Below, piece after piece: positions 56,356 through 64,000 of a stretch of 64,000 nucleotides of DNA. Under the pieces are notes generated by a model. It saw only the letters and a list, made by a program, of their open reading frames with translations. It had not been told where the DNA came from and made no database searches. Each line of letters starts with the position of its first letter. The stretch's first letter is position 1. The DNA comes from SKLM01 sp964542755 (GTDB lineage Bacteria; Chloroflexota; Anaerolineae; B4-G1), in NCBI GenBank assembly GCA_964542755.1, contig CAZIWL010000002.1, forward strand, positions 39,592-103,591, given 5' to 3'. The translations under genes were made by a program, and so were the position numbers.

Positions 56356-58032
56356 ATGGACAAAGGAAGAAGGTACATATTCTGCACCGGAGGCGTACTC
56401 AGCGGCGTCGGCAAAGGCGTCACGGCCGGTTCTGTGGGCCGCATCCTCAAAGCCCGCGGGGTGAGTGTGTCGATCCAGAAGCTCGACCCGTACATCAACG
56501 TCGACCCGGGGACCATGTCACCGTACCAGCACGGTGAGGTCTTCGTCACCAACGACGGCGCTGAGACTGATCTCGACCTCGGTCACTACGAGCGCTTTAT
56601 CGACGAGAACCTGACCCAGGCCAGCAACGTCACCACGGGGCAGGTGTACGCCGAGATTATCTCCCGCGAGCGCCGCGGGGACTTCCTGGGCGGAACGATC
56701 CAGGTCATCCCTCACATCACCGACGAGATCAAACGGCGAATCGCCTTGGTCGGGGAGCAGACCGGCGCTGAGGTCGTGATTGTCGAGGTTGGGGGTACCG
56801 TCGGTGACATCGAGGGCTTGCCCTTCCTTGAGGCCCTCCGCCAGATGCGTCAGGATGTGGGCCGTCACAACACATTCTACATCCATGTGACTTTCCTGCC
56901 GCACATTAGTGCCACGGACGAGCTTAAGACCAAACCTACCCAACACAGCGTCCGGGAGCTCCGCTCCCTCGGCATCCAGCCCGACGCCATCATCGCCCGC
57001 GCCGACTACGAGGTCGACGAGTCTCTCCGGGACAAGATCTCCCTCTTCTGTGACGTCGACCGACAGGCCGTCATCCCGCTGGTGACGACGCCCGTCCTCT
57101 ACGAGGTCCCCCTCCTGCTGGAGGACGACGGACTGGGCGACTTCATCGCCGAGCGCCTCCAACTCGACGTCTGCGAGCCCAACCTGGAGGAGTGGGAGGA
57201 CCTGGTCCATAGGATTCGCGCTCCCAAGCCAACCCTGCCCATCGCCATCGTGGGAAAGTACGTCGAGCTCCACGACGCCTACATGAGCGTCAGCGAGGCG
57301 CTCGATCACGCTAGCGTGGCCCACGGATGGGACATCGATCTCCGCTTCGTCAGCTCCGAGGATTTGGAGCGCGGTCGGGGCTGGGATCGCCTCAAAGGCG
57401 TGGCGGGCATCGTGGTGCCTGGCGGCTTCGGCGAGCGGGGTATCGAGGGGAAGATTGAGACCGCCCGCTGGGCCCGCAAGAACCGCGTGCCCTACCTCGG
57501 GCTCTGCCTGGGCCTCCAGGTAATGATCATCGAGGCTGCGCGACACGCCGTTGGCAGCGAGGAACCGAACAGCACTGAGTTCGACGCCCGCACGAAGTAT
57601 CCCGTCATCGACCTTATGCCGGAGCAGCGTTCCATCGTCGACAAGGGCGGCACCATGCGGTTGGGACTCTATCCCTGCCAGATGGTTCCGGGGACCAGAG
57701 CCGCCGAGGCATACGAGGCTAAGGTCGTAGACGAGCGACACCGCCACCGCTTCGAGGTCAATAACGCCTACCGCGATCTCCTCGAGGACGCTGGCCTCGT
57801 CTTTAGCGGCCTCTCGCCGGACGGTCGGCTTGTTGAGATTGTGGAGTTGAGGGACCACCCCTACATGCTGGGCAGCCAGTTTCACCCCGAGTTCAAGTCC
57901 CGCCCCACCCGTCCCCACCCCCTCTTCAGCTCCTTCGTGAAAGCGGCGATCGCAGATTATGGATCCGGTCAGTGCGCTTCCACCGGGGCGTCGAGCAACC
58001 CGCACTGCCTGGTGGAACCGGACGAGGACTAG
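56356..58032 (+). CDS. pyrG: CTP synthase
   Basis: Makes CTP from UTP, ATP and glutamine (last step of pyrimidine nucleotide synthesis). At 558 residues it is normal size. The amidoligase domain has YIFCTGGVLSGVGKGVTAGS (Walker-like P-loop), QKLDPYINVDPGTMSPYQHG and NDGAETDLDLGHYERF. The class I glutamine amidotransferase domain has PYLGLCLGLQVMIIEAA (nucleophilic Cys) and GSQFHPEFKSRPT (His and Glu). It stands alone; the 160 bases before it hold two small hairpins (CAGAC/GTCTG and GTGACT/AGTCAC) and no obvious SD or promoter. A C-terminal tail of about 20 residues follows the core. Confidence 0.97.
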   Translation: MDKGRRYIFCTGGVLSGVGKGVTAGSVGRILKARGVSVSIQKLDPYINVDPGTMSPYQHGEVFVTNDGAETDLDLGHYERFIDENLTQASNVTTGQVYAEIISRERRGDFLGGTIQVIPHITDEIKRRIALVGEQTGAEVVIVEVGGTVGDIEGLPFLEALRQMRQDVGRHNTFYIHVTFLPHISATDELKTKPTQHSVRELRSLGIQPDAIIARADYEVDESLRDKISLFCDVDRQAVIPLVTTPVLYEVPLLLEDDGLGDFIAERLQLDVCEPNLEEWEDLVHRIRAPKPTLPIAIVGKYVELHDAYMSVSEALDHASVAHGWDIDLRFVSSEDLERGRGWDRLKGVAGIVVPGGFGERGIEGKIETARWARKNRVPYLGLCLGLQVMIIEAARHAVGSEEPNSTEFDARTKYPVIDLMPEQRSIVDKGGTMRLGLYPCQMVPGTRAAEAYEAKVVDERHRHRFEVNNAYRDLLEDAGLVFSGLSPDGRLVEIVELRDHPYMLGSQFHPEFKSRPTRPHPLFSSFVKAAIADYGSGQCASTGASSNPHCLVEPDED

Positions 58033-58127
58033 TCCACCGGTCGCGGTGATACACCTGCCAAGCTCGGGTCGGACGCACCGGGCGCGGATGGCTGATCCCG
58101 CAGCACGTCACCCTGCGCCCCGCGAAG

Positions 58128-58156
58128 TTGTCAAAAGCCCCCCTTCGTGTTACGAT
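58128..58156 (+). promoter_or_regulatory. Promoter of the rpsF-ssb-rpsR operon
   Basis: TTGTCA (58128-58133), 17 bases, TACGAT (58151-58156). Predicted start is near 58163, leaving a leader of about 80 bases in which S6:S18 autoregulation could act. Confidence 0.7.
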
Positions 58157-58241
58157 ATCGCTCATTGATTATACGAGGTCGCTTTCCGCTCTCGGACGCA
58201 GAGCTGAGGGCAGCTACCGTGGAAAGAAGGAGGTTCTCTAC

Positions 58242-58529
58242 GTGCGCAGTTACGAGATGGTGTTCATTGTACGTCCCGACCTGGAGGGCGACGATTTCGA
58301 AGAGGTCGTCGCTGAGGTCCAGGATCTAGTCGAGAGAAACGAAGGCGAAATCACCAAGTTGGAGCCCTGGGGATTGCGCAGAATGGCCTATCCTATCCAG
58401 GATCACCAAGAGGGGCATTACGTCCTCACCAACTTCGAGTTGAAACCGCAGAAGGTCACCACGCTGGAGCGCGCTCTGAAACTGAAGGAAACCGTCATTC
58501 GCCACATGGTGATCCGCCTGGAGGACTAG
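58242..58529 (+). CDS. rpsF: 30S ribosomal protein bS6
   Basis: A 95-residue ribosomal protein that binds 16S rRNA beside bS18. It starts at GTG 58242 (RSYEMVFIVRPDLEGDD), eight bases after AAGGAGG, and matches the family in length and in the segment WGLRRMAYPIQDHQEGHYVL. The upstream in-frame part lies inside the promoter, so it is not translated. It is the first gene of the classic rpsF-ssb-rpsR operon, and is followed by ssb after 20 bases. Confidence 0.96.
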   Translation: MRSYEMVFIVRPDLEGDDFEEVVAEVQDLVERNEGEITKLEPWGLRRMAYPIQDHQEGHYVLTNFELKPQKVTTLERALKLKETVIRHMVIRLED

Positions 58530-58549
58530 GGCCGAGAGGCTGGGGCACC

Positions 58550-58927
58550 ATGCACAGAGGCTTGAACCGGGTTATGGTCATCGGAGAAGTCGCACGCCGT
58601 CCTGAGATGCGCTATATGCCCAGTGGACGCCCGGTAACGTCCTTCAGCGTCGGCGCGACCCGCTCTTGGGAAAGCGCTGACGGCGAACACCGTGAGGAGA
58701 CTGAGTGGTTCAACGTCGTCGTGTGGGGCGAACTGGCTGAACGATGCAAAGAAGTCCTCGACGTCGATGACCGTGTCTACGTGGAGGGCCGCCTGCAGAC
58801 GCGCAGCTGGAAGGGCGAGGACGGCAGCAGCCGTTTTCGCGCCGAGCTGATGGCCAGCGATATGATTCTCTTGAACCATGCGAGAGAGGCTGACGCCGTC
58901 CTCGCAGAAGCAGCCGGCAGTCAATAA
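58550..58927 (+). CDS. ssb: Single-stranded DNA-binding protein
   Basis: A 125-residue OB-fold SSB. The core has LNRVMVIGEVARRPEMRYMPSG, then VTSFSVGATRSW, ETEWFNVVVWGELAERC and DRVYVEGRLQTRSW, all typical. It coats single-stranded DNA during replication and repair. The acidic C-terminal tip (DDDIPF) that recruits partner proteins in most SSBs is missing; the protein ends NHAREADAVLAEAAGSQ and also lacks the long Gly/Pro linker. It lies between rpsF and rpsR, the usual location in bacteria. A second SSB may exist elsewhere in the genome. Confidence 0.94.
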   Translation: MHRGLNRVMVIGEVARRPEMRYMPSGRPVTSFSVGATRSWESADGEHREETEWFNVVVWGELAERCKEVLDVDDRVYVEGRLQTRSWKGEDGSSRFRAELMASDMILLNHAREADAVLAEAAGSQ

Positions 58928-58983
58928 CCGATTCTTGGCGCAGGCTTTGACTGCGCTTGATTCAGAACCAAGTAGGAGGATGT

Positions 58984-59205
58984 ATGAGTCCGTGGTATAG
59001 AAACCGACGCCGAACGTGTTACTACTGTGAGCAGAAGATCGACTACGTCGACTACAAAGACGTGAGCACGCTCAGGCAGTTCCTCACGGATCGGGGCAAG
59101 ATCCGTTCTCGCAGACAGACGTCAACCTGCGCCCAGCATCAGCGGCAGATCGCTCGAGCTGTGAAGCGTGCTCGACATCTTGCGATGCTCCCCTTCGTAG
59201 GTTAG
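58984..59205 (+). CDS. rpsR: 30S ribosomal protein bS18, cysteine-containing form
   Basis: A 73-residue bS18. YKDVSTLRQFLTDRGKI and QHQRQIARAVKRARHLAMLP are the conserved core. The protein carries CYYC near residue 12 and TCAQHQ near residue 49, giving a CxxC...CxxH zinc-site pattern (the C+ version of S18). ATG 58984 follows AGGAGG by four bases. It is the last gene of the operon, and a strong terminator follows. Confidence 0.96.
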   Translation: MSPWYRNRRRTCYYCEQKIDYVDYKDVSTLRQFLTDRGKIRSRRQTSTCAQHQRQIARAVKRARHLAMLPFVG

Positions 59206-59246
59206 CGGCCCAGAACGCTTCAGACGACCTGCAGGAACGCAAGTAG

Positions 59247-59282
59247 GAAGGCCCTTGACAATCCTGGGCCTTCTTTTATTTT
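59247..59282 (+). terminator. Rho-independent terminator of the rpsF-ssb-rpsR operon
   Basis: Perfect eight-pair stem GAAGGCCC (59247-59254) with GGGCCTTC (59266-59273), eleven-base loop, then TTTTATTTT. Confidence 0.95.
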
Positions 59283-59312
59283 GCATCTTGGTCAGCCGGA
59301 GAGGTGAATAAG

Positions 59313-60515
59313 ATGACAAAGAAAGCTAGGCGCACCCCCAAGCAGCAACTGACGCGTAAACAGCGCTCCCGGCTCCACGAAGAGCAGCGTATCCAGAGGA
59401 TTCTTCTGTGGGGCGTCGCCACCGTGGCAGTGCTTATCGTGGGCATCCTGGGCTACGGCGTCGTCGCGGAGCAGATCATCGAGCCGCGGGAGCCTGTCGC
59501 CATCGTGGACGAGACACCCATCACCACGGCCGAGTTCAAATCTCGTGTCAGTTTCCAGAGACTCCAGCTGCAGAACCAGCTCGGTTATCTGTACCAGCAG
59601 CAGCAAACCATGGCTCAAGAATCGGCCTCGGGCGGCGAGTCGATGCAGCAGTTTTTCCAGGGACAGATCAGTGACCTCCAGTCTCAGCTCTCGGCGGAGA
59701 ACGCCGAGTCCCTGGGAGACCAGGTCCTCAACCAGATGATCCAGGAGGAGCTCGTCCGGCAGGAGGCGGAGAGGCGTGGCATCACCGTCTCTGCGGAGGA
59801 GGTCCAGGGCGCAGTCCACGAGAACTTCGGCTACAATCCTGACGCCACGCCCGCGCCGACCCCGGCACCTCCGGTCACGTCCACCGAGTCGCTCACGACC
59901 GAAGAGTCCGCAGTCGCTCCGACGCCGACGCAGATGACCGAGTCCGACTTCCGCGAGCTCTACAACCGCTATATGCAGGACGGACTCCGCCCTCTCGGCA
60001 TCTCGGAACAGCAGTATCGCTCGTGGATGAAAGTCTCCCTGCTCAGGGAAGAGCTCCAGGCGGACATGAAGGAGCAGCTGCCGCAGCAGGCTGAGCAGGT
60101 CAAGCTCCAGTTCCTCAGCGTCAGCGACGAGGAGCGGGCGCAGCAGCTGGCACAACGGTTGGACAGCGACGAGGATTTCGAGGCCATCGCTGAGGAACTC
60201 CAGGCCGACGAGGAGTCCCCTGGCTCCAGCAGCGAGCTCGACTGGCTGCCCCAGGACACCTTGGCTGACCGTCTCAACGAGGGTATCGCCGCCACGATCT
60301 TCGAGCTCGATGTGGGCGAGCATACCGAGCCTCTGAAGCTCGGTGAGGAAAGCCAGGCCCTCTACATCTTCCAAGTGGACGGCCGCGAGGAGCGTCAGCT
60401 GTCCGAGTCCCTCCTCGATCAGAAGGCCGCGGAGAGGTTCCAGTCCTGGCTCGATGCACAGCAATCGCTGGTGGAGCGCAAGTCGATCGCGGGGAAGGTG
60501 CCGACCAAGCCGTAG
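59313..60515 (+). CDS. SurA/PrsA-like peptidyl-prolyl isomerase (membrane-anchored foldase)
   Basis: A 400-residue exported foldase anchored by one N-terminal helix (ILLWGVATVAVLIVGILGYGVV) after a basic cytoplasmic tail. The SurA_N-type helical part (residues about 60-180) reads VDETPITTAEFKSRVSFQRL and QVLNQMIQEELVRQEAERRG. A Thr/Pro linker follows near 185-210. The C-terminal part (about 265-385) is parvulin-like: LQFLSVSDEERAQQLAQRL, then FEAIAEELQADEESPGSSS, LDWLPQDTL and GEHTEPLKLGEESQALYIFQV. It should help fold secreted proteins. ATG 59313 is preferred; GTG 59304 lies too close to the SD. It stands alone between two terminators. Confidence 0.88.
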   Translation: MTKKARRTPKQQLTRKQRSRLHEEQRIQRILLWGVATVAVLIVGILGYGVVAEQIIEPREPVAIVDETPITTAEFKSRVSFQRLQLQNQLGYLYQQQQTMAQESASGGESMQQFFQGQISDLQSQLSAENAESLGDQVLNQMIQEELVRQEAERRGITVSAEEVQGAVHENFGYNPDATPAPTPAPPVTSTESLTTEESAVAPTPTQMTESDFRELYNRYMQDGLRPLGISEQQYRSWMKVSLLREELQADMKEQLPQQAEQVKLQFLSVSDEERAQQLAQRLDSDEDFEAIAEELQADEESPGSSSELDWLPQDTLADRLNEGIAATIFELDVGEHTEPLKLGEESQALYIFQVDGREERQLSESLLDQKAAERFQSWLDAQQSLVERKSIAGKVPTKP

Positions 60516-60554
60516 GCTATGTGTTCGGTCGGCACCGATTAGTCTTCACGTAGA

Positions 60555-60588
60555 AAGCCCTCGGGAGAGATCAAACCTCCGGGGGCTT
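60555..60588. terminator. Hairpin terminator between the convergent foldase and rel genes
   Basis: AAGCCC (60555-60560) pairs with GGGCTT (60583-60588), extended by inner pairs around a short loop. It lies 40 bases after the foldase stop and nine bases after the rel stop, and could serve both strands. The T runs are weak. Confidence 0.65.
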
Positions 60589-60596
60589 CTTGCTGT

Positions 60597-62783
60597 CTAG
60601 CCGATGTGCCGCTTCGCCTCGATCACGTTGGAGAGGCTCTCGATCTTCGTCAGCACCCGGCTGAACTGGGCAATGTCGCTGATCTCCAGCGTGATGTAGA
60701 GAATGGCGATGTTCTTCTCCCGACTCACGTTGACCGCCGACATGTTGATCTTCTCGTTGCTGATCACGCCGGCAATCTCGTGGAGCAGCCCCGTCCGGTC
60801 GTAGGCCTTGATCTGCGCCGCCACCGAAACCGTCTGCGGCTCCGAGCCCCAGTCAACGTCGATCAACCGGTCCCTGTCGTTCAGGCGGAGCATGTTCAGG
60901 CAGTCCCGGCGGTGCACCGTCACCCCTCGGCCGCGCGTGACGTACCCCACAATCTCCTCCCCGGGCAGCGGACTGCAGCACTTGGCCAGCCGGGTCATCA
61001 AGCCCCCCGTCCCCTGCACCTGGATGCCCTCCACCGATTGCGGCAGCGATGGGGGCTTGGCCGGCAAGAGCTGTTTCTCCTCCTTCGCACTCAGCTCGGC
61101 GATCTTGCTCGCGATCTGCTGTGTGTTGACGTCGCCAAAGCCAACGGCCGCGTAGAAGTCCCTCACGCTCCCGAAGTCGAAGAGCCGTGACACCTTCTCG
61201 TGGCTGATCTGTTCCATCCCCAGGTGTTTCAACTCGCGGTCGACGACGTCCCGACCCTCGACGATGTTCTTCTCCCGGTCCTGCTCCCGGAACCAGCGTC
61301 GGATCTTCGACCGGGCGCGGGAAGTCTTCACGTACCCCAGTGCCGGGTTCAGCCAGTCCCGGCTCGGCGACGCTTGCTTGTCCGTGATGATCTCTACACG
61401 ATCCCCGGTCCGCAGCTGATAGTCCAGCCCCACCCACCGGTCATTCACCTTCGCCCCGCGGCAGCGGTGGCCAATTTCTGTGTGTATGTAGTAGGCAAAG
61501 TCGATCGCCGTCGAGCCCGCCGGGAGATCAATGATGTCCCCCTGGGGCGTGAATGTGTAGACCCGATCCTGGAAGATATCCGTCTTCATCGCGTCCACGA
61601 ACTCGCTCGCGTCCGTAAGCTCCCGCTGCCATTCCACCAGCGACCGCATCCACGCGATCTTCGTATCGAAAGAGGGGTCCGGCTTCCCGCTGTTTTTGTA
61701 CCGCCAGTGCGCCGCCACCCCGTACTCGGCGATCCGGTCCATGTCCGCCGTCCGGATCTGGACCTCCAGCGTCTTCCCATCCTCGGCGATCACGGCCGTA
61801 TGGAGGCTCCGGTACCCGTTGTCCTTCGGGGTCGCGATGTAATCGTCGAACTCGCCCGGAATCGGCTTCCATAGACCGTGCACCATGCCCAGTATCCTAT
61901 AGCACTCCGGCTCATTCCGGGCGATCACGCGGAGGCCACGCACGTCGTAGACCTGGTCAAACGGCACGTCTTTCCGCAGCATCTTCCGGTAGATACTGTA
62001 GATATGCTTCGGCCGTCCCGCGATCTCCGCCTCAAAGCCCTCACGCTCCATACGGTCTTCCAGAATCTCGATGTAGTGTTCGATGCTCTGCTCCCGGTCC
62101 GGTCGCCGCTCGGCGATCAGATCCTTCATCCAACTGTACGTCTCTGGATCCAGGTACCGGAAGCTCAGATCTTCCAGCTCCCACTTCCACTGCCAGACGC
62201 CCAGACTGCTCGCCAGTGGGGCGAAGATTTCCTGGGTCTCTCGGGCGAAGGCCTTCCTCCGCTTTTCCGTCAGCGGGTCCAACGTCCGCATGTTGTGCAC
62301 CCGGTCCGCCAGCTTGATGATCACGACGCGAATGTCCTCCGCCATGGCGATGAACATCTTCCGCAGGCTCTCAGCTTCTTGATCGACACGATCGCCTTCC
62401 TCGCCGTCCACAAACCGATCGTCGACCTGCTCCTTCTCCATCTGCTCCAGCTTCGTCACACCGTCGACCAGCGTCGCGATATCCTCATTAAATATCTCGG
62501 TCAGAGATTCCAGGGCAATCCCTGTGTCCTCGACGACGTCGTGCAACAGCCCGGCCGCAACCGTGTCCGGCCCCATCCCAATGTCGGCCAGCAGCAACGC
62601 CACCGACAAGGGATGCTGGATGTAGGGGTCGCCCGAATCGCGTTGCTGCCCAGCGTGTGCTTCCTCAGCGACAGCATAAGCGCGCTCGATCAGGACTTTC
62701 GCACCATTCCCCCGCTGATCGAGCGAGACCCTCTCGAGAATATCGGACAGTCTGACCGTTTTCTTGTTCGTCTCGGTTCGCAT
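60597..62783 (-). CDS. rel: Bifunctional (p)ppGpp synthetase/hydrolase (Rel)
   Basis: Controls the stringent response by making and degrading (p)ppGpp. The 728-residue protein has all domains: hydrolase HD (GLLHDVVEDT intact, near residue 80; IKLADRVHNMRTL), synthetase (RPKHIYSIYRKM, NGYRSLHTAV, EVQIRTADMDRIAEYGVAAHW), TGS (YTFTPQGDIIDLPAGSTAIDFAY), the zinc-finger/RIS region (LAKCCSPLPGEEIVGYVTRGRGVTVHRRDC) and ACT (YDRTGLLHEIAGVIS). Both activities look intact. A promoter at 63032-63060 gives a leader of about 240 bases. Polyphosphate genes elsewhere in the window often respond to ppGpp in other bacteria; a connection here is inference. Confidence 0.97.
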   Translation of the reverse strand: MRTETNKKTVRLSDILERVSLDQRGNGAKVLIERAYAVAEEAHAGQQRDSGDPYIQHPLSVALLLADIGMGPDTVAAGLLHDVVEDTGIALESLTEIFNEDIATLVDGVTKLEQMEKEQVDDRFVDGEEGDRVDQEAESLRKMFIAMAEDIRVVIIKLADRVHNMRTLDPLTEKRRKAFARETQEIFAPLASSLGVWQWKWELEDLSFRYLDPETYSWMKDLIAERRPDREQSIEHYIEILEDRMEREGFEAEIAGRPKHIYSIYRKMLRKDVPFDQVYDVRGLRVIARNEPECYRILGMVHGLWKPIPGEFDDYIATPKDNGYRSLHTAVIAEDGKTLEVQIRTADMDRIAEYGVAAHWRYKNSGKPDPSFDTKIAWMRSLVEWQRELTDASEFVDAMKTDIFQDRVYTFTPQGDIIDLPAGSTAIDFAYYIHTEIGHRCRGAKVNDRWVGLDYQLRTGDRVEIITDKQASPSRDWLNPALGYVKTSRARSKIRRWFREQDREKNIVEGRDVVDRELKHLGMEQISHEKVSRLFDFGSVRDFYAAVGFGDVNTQQIASKIAELSAKEEKQLLPAKPPSLPQSVEGIQVQGTGGLMTRLAKCCSPLPGEEIVGYVTRGRGVTVHRRDCLNMLRLNDRDRLIDVDWGSEPQTVSVAAQIKAYDRTGLLHEIAGVISNEKINMSAVNVSREKNIAILYITLEISDIAQFSRVLTKIESLSNVIEAKRHIG

Positions 62784-63031
62784 ACTCCCTATCGTGCCTT
62801 CACACCCTCGACGGCCCTTGTCGACCAGCTGAGGAGGAACAACTGGGTCACCGGCCCCTACGTTGAGAGGACAACGGAACGCCAGTGTTCCCCGGCGTCG
62901 ACCGTTTGGAGCACGGCCGTTCGAGGGAGCTTCTCCCCGGGATCAAAATCTTCCGAACAGCCACTGAACCCCGACGGCTTCTATGGCAGACGACCGCCCC
63001 GACCAGGCCGGCCGCCAGCCCAGACATTCAA

Positions 63032-63060
63032 AGTATAATCCTTACCCCTCGTTTCGTCAA
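63032..63060 (-). promoter_or_regulatory. Promoter of rel
   Basis: Minus strand TTGACG (63060-63055), 17 bases, TATACT (63037-63032). Predicted start is near 63025, leaving about 240 bases of untranslated leader before the rel ATG. I see no gene in that leader. Confidence 0.75.
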
Positions 63061-63204
63061 CGGAATCGTTCCAGATGAACACGATACGCATCCCTCATCC
63101 TTCCATCCTCTGCGAGCGCTCCTTTGGAAGCCCCGCCCGTGCGCAACCTCCACATCGAAGACGTACCTCCACCAGGAGCGAGCCCTACCCCTCGCCAGGC
63201 TGGC

Positions 63205-63366
63205 GGTGCATAACGAGCTGTCGCCCCTAGCGGTGCGATGCACCTTCCAGGTGCGTTGCACCTCAGGACCATATGCTTGCCGCGTATGCCAGTCACAACC
63301 GGTCCGGTCACTGGCGCAAAGGGCCCCCAACCATCGACGATCTCCGCGACAAGCCGTTAGCGCACC
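63205..63366 (+). mobile_element. MITE-like element, copy 2
   Basis: A 162-base relative of 51333-51488 with inverted ends (63205-63223 and 63346-63366) and a matching interior (GTCGCCCCTA.CGGTGCGATG, CTTGCCGCGTATGCCAG). It has a short insertion near 63246-63260 relative to copy 1. AGGCTG occurs on both sides (63197-63202 and 63370-63375), a possible target-site duplication. It lies between the divergent rel and rsmD promoters. No protein is encoded. Confidence 0.7.
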
Positions 63367-63383
63367 CCTAGGCTGACGTCAAC

Positions 63384-63412
63384 TTGCGACCCACACGACA
63401 TGACTGTATAGT
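63384..63412 (+). promoter_or_regulatory. Promoter of rsmD
   Basis: TTGCGA (63384-63389), 17 bases, TATAGT (63407-63412). Predicted start is near 63419, about 30 bases before the rsmD ATG. It begins 18 bases after the MITE-like element. Confidence 0.7.
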
Positions 63413-63447
63413 CATACCCTCATCAGAGAAAGGAGGACAGCGAACCC

Positions 63448-63999
63448 ATGCGTGTCATCACCGGAAAAGCAAAAGGGCACAGCCTCAAGTCGGTCCCCGG
63501 CGATATCACCCGCCCCATCACGGACCGGGCCAAATGCGCTCTCTTCAGTATCATCGGCTACCAGGTCATCGACGCTCGATTCCTGGATCTCTTCGCCGGC
63601 ACCGGCCAGGTCGGCATCGAAGCTCTCAGCCGCGGCGCGGAACAGGCCGTCTTCGTCGAGCGGGCCCGCCCCGCCCTGCGCACCATCCAGGAGAACCTCA
63701 AGCACACCCGTCTTGAGGACGGTGCCCACGTCGTGGGGGCTGACGTCTTCCAGTTCCTCCTCCGCGAGCCCGACCCCTTCGACTTCGTATACGTGGCACC
63801 GCCCCAGTACAAAGGCCTCTGGTTGAAGACCCTCCAGACCCTGGACAAGCACCCGGGCTGGCTCAACGACGACGGATGGCTCATCGTCCAGATCGACCCC
63901 GTCGAGTACGATGAGCAGTCCCTCCGCCATTTCGCCCTCTTCGACCAGCGCTCCTACGGCGGCGTCATGCTCTGCTTCTACGCCAAGTATCGGGAGTAG
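63448..63999 (+). CDS. rsmD: 16S rRNA (guanine966-N2)-methyltransferase RsmD-like
   Basis: A 183-residue SAM-dependent methyltransferase of the RsmD group. MRVITGKAKGHSL and ITRPITDRAKCALFSII are the family N-terminal motif; FLDLFAGTGQVGIEALSRGA is the SAM site; AVFVERARPALRTIQENL binds the adenosine. The catalytic loop, normally (D/N)PP(Y/F), is APPQ here (FDFVYVAPPQYKGLW). AAAGGAGG lies 11 bases before ATG 63448. RsmD modifies the 30S subunit near the P site. The gene is complete and ends one base before the window does. Other bacteria often place coaD after rsmD; that part is outside the window. Confidence 0.88.
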   Translation: MRVITGKAKGHSLKSVPGDITRPITDRAKCALFSIIGYQVIDARFLDLFAGTGQVGIEALSRGAEQAVFVERARPALRTIQENLKHTRLEDGAHVVGADVFQFLLREPDPFDFVYVAPPQYKGLWLKTLQTLDKHPGWLNDDGWLIVQIDPVEYDEQSLRHFALFDQRSYGGVMLCFYAKYRE

Positions 64000-64000
64000 C

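Noticed and set aside
56518..58005. 495-codon frame antisense to pyrG
   Set aside because: A mirror of codon bias in a conserved gene; pyrG is certain and no family fits the antisense product.
59292..60464. 390-codon frame antisense to the foldase gene
   Set aside because: Leu/Arg/Glu-rich mirror frame; the sense strand has domains and the antisense none.
62885..63376. 163-codon plus-strand frame between rel and rsmD
   Set aside because: It crosses the rel promoter and the MITE-like element and has no coding features.

Overview
The window looks like a chromosomal contig, probably metagenome-assembled, from a GC-rich bacterium most likely belonging to Chloroflexota (Anaerolineae-like). This assignment is inference. 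It rests on a heptad satellite of T(T/C)ACGnn units, a secreted protein ending in a Chloroflexota-style FIPLLLK tail, a DnaD gene overlapping a DnaC-like loader, an rpsF-ssb-rpsR operon, and the MoxR/DUF58/DUF4129 set. No phage or plasmid backbone was seen. Genes are dense, and both -10/-35 promoters (TTGNCN, 16-18 bp, TANNNT) and SD sites (AAGGAGG) are easy to read.

Layout. 1-3.0 kb: partial glycosyltransferase, uridine kinase, a membrane protein and a ResB-like protein, behind a complete tRNA-Thr(CGT) unit. 3.1-7.8 kb: MFS transporter, DnaD primosome protein, a DnaC/IstB-like ATPase with two AAA+ domains, and Tgt. 8-11.3 kb: a YgfK-type flavo-iron-sulfur protein. 11.4-11.8 kb: heptad repeats around a 100-N gap. 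11.9-25.2 kb: a BMP-type nucleoside ABC transporter, Nif3-like protein, lipoprotein, adenine deaminase, a beta-helix surface protein broken by an in-frame TGA, a DUF4010 membrane protein and dihydropyrimidinase. 25.4-36.8 kb: a polyphosphate island (Ppx-HD, metallophosphatase-HD fusion, PPK1, two PPK2, a CYTH-HTH-HD-CHAD protein, SixA and a serpin). 37.3-42.4 kb: PfkB kinase, sucrose-phosphate-synthase-like glycosyltransferase, GalT-like protein and 8-oxoguanine deaminase. 42.6-48.4 kb: MmgE/PrpD, zinc alcohol dehydrogenase, NUDIX hydrolase, MoxR, and a lipoprotein gene with a frameshift. 48.4-64 kb: DinG helicase, the MoxR-DUF58-DUF4129 operon, roadblock protein, PyrG, rpsF-ssb-rpsR, a SurA-like foldase, Rel (ppGpp) and RsmD.

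Two themes stand out. First, base catabolism: nucleoside uptake, adenine deaminase, 8-oxoguanine deaminase, dihydropyrimidinase and YgfK resemble a scattered form of the ygfK/ssnA/hyuA anaerobic purine-degradation set. Second, polyphosphate: synthesis, hydrolysis and binding functions sit together, and three different proteins carry the same Ppx-type HD domain, one of them in an unusual four-domain fusion. This is the best candidate here for an undescribed system.

Two copies of a roughly 160-bp element with terminal inverted repeats lie upstream of promoters, at 51.3 and 63.2 kb. Two genes carry apparent inactivating changes, and the N gap is bordered by exact 55-bp repeats that look like an assembler overlap.
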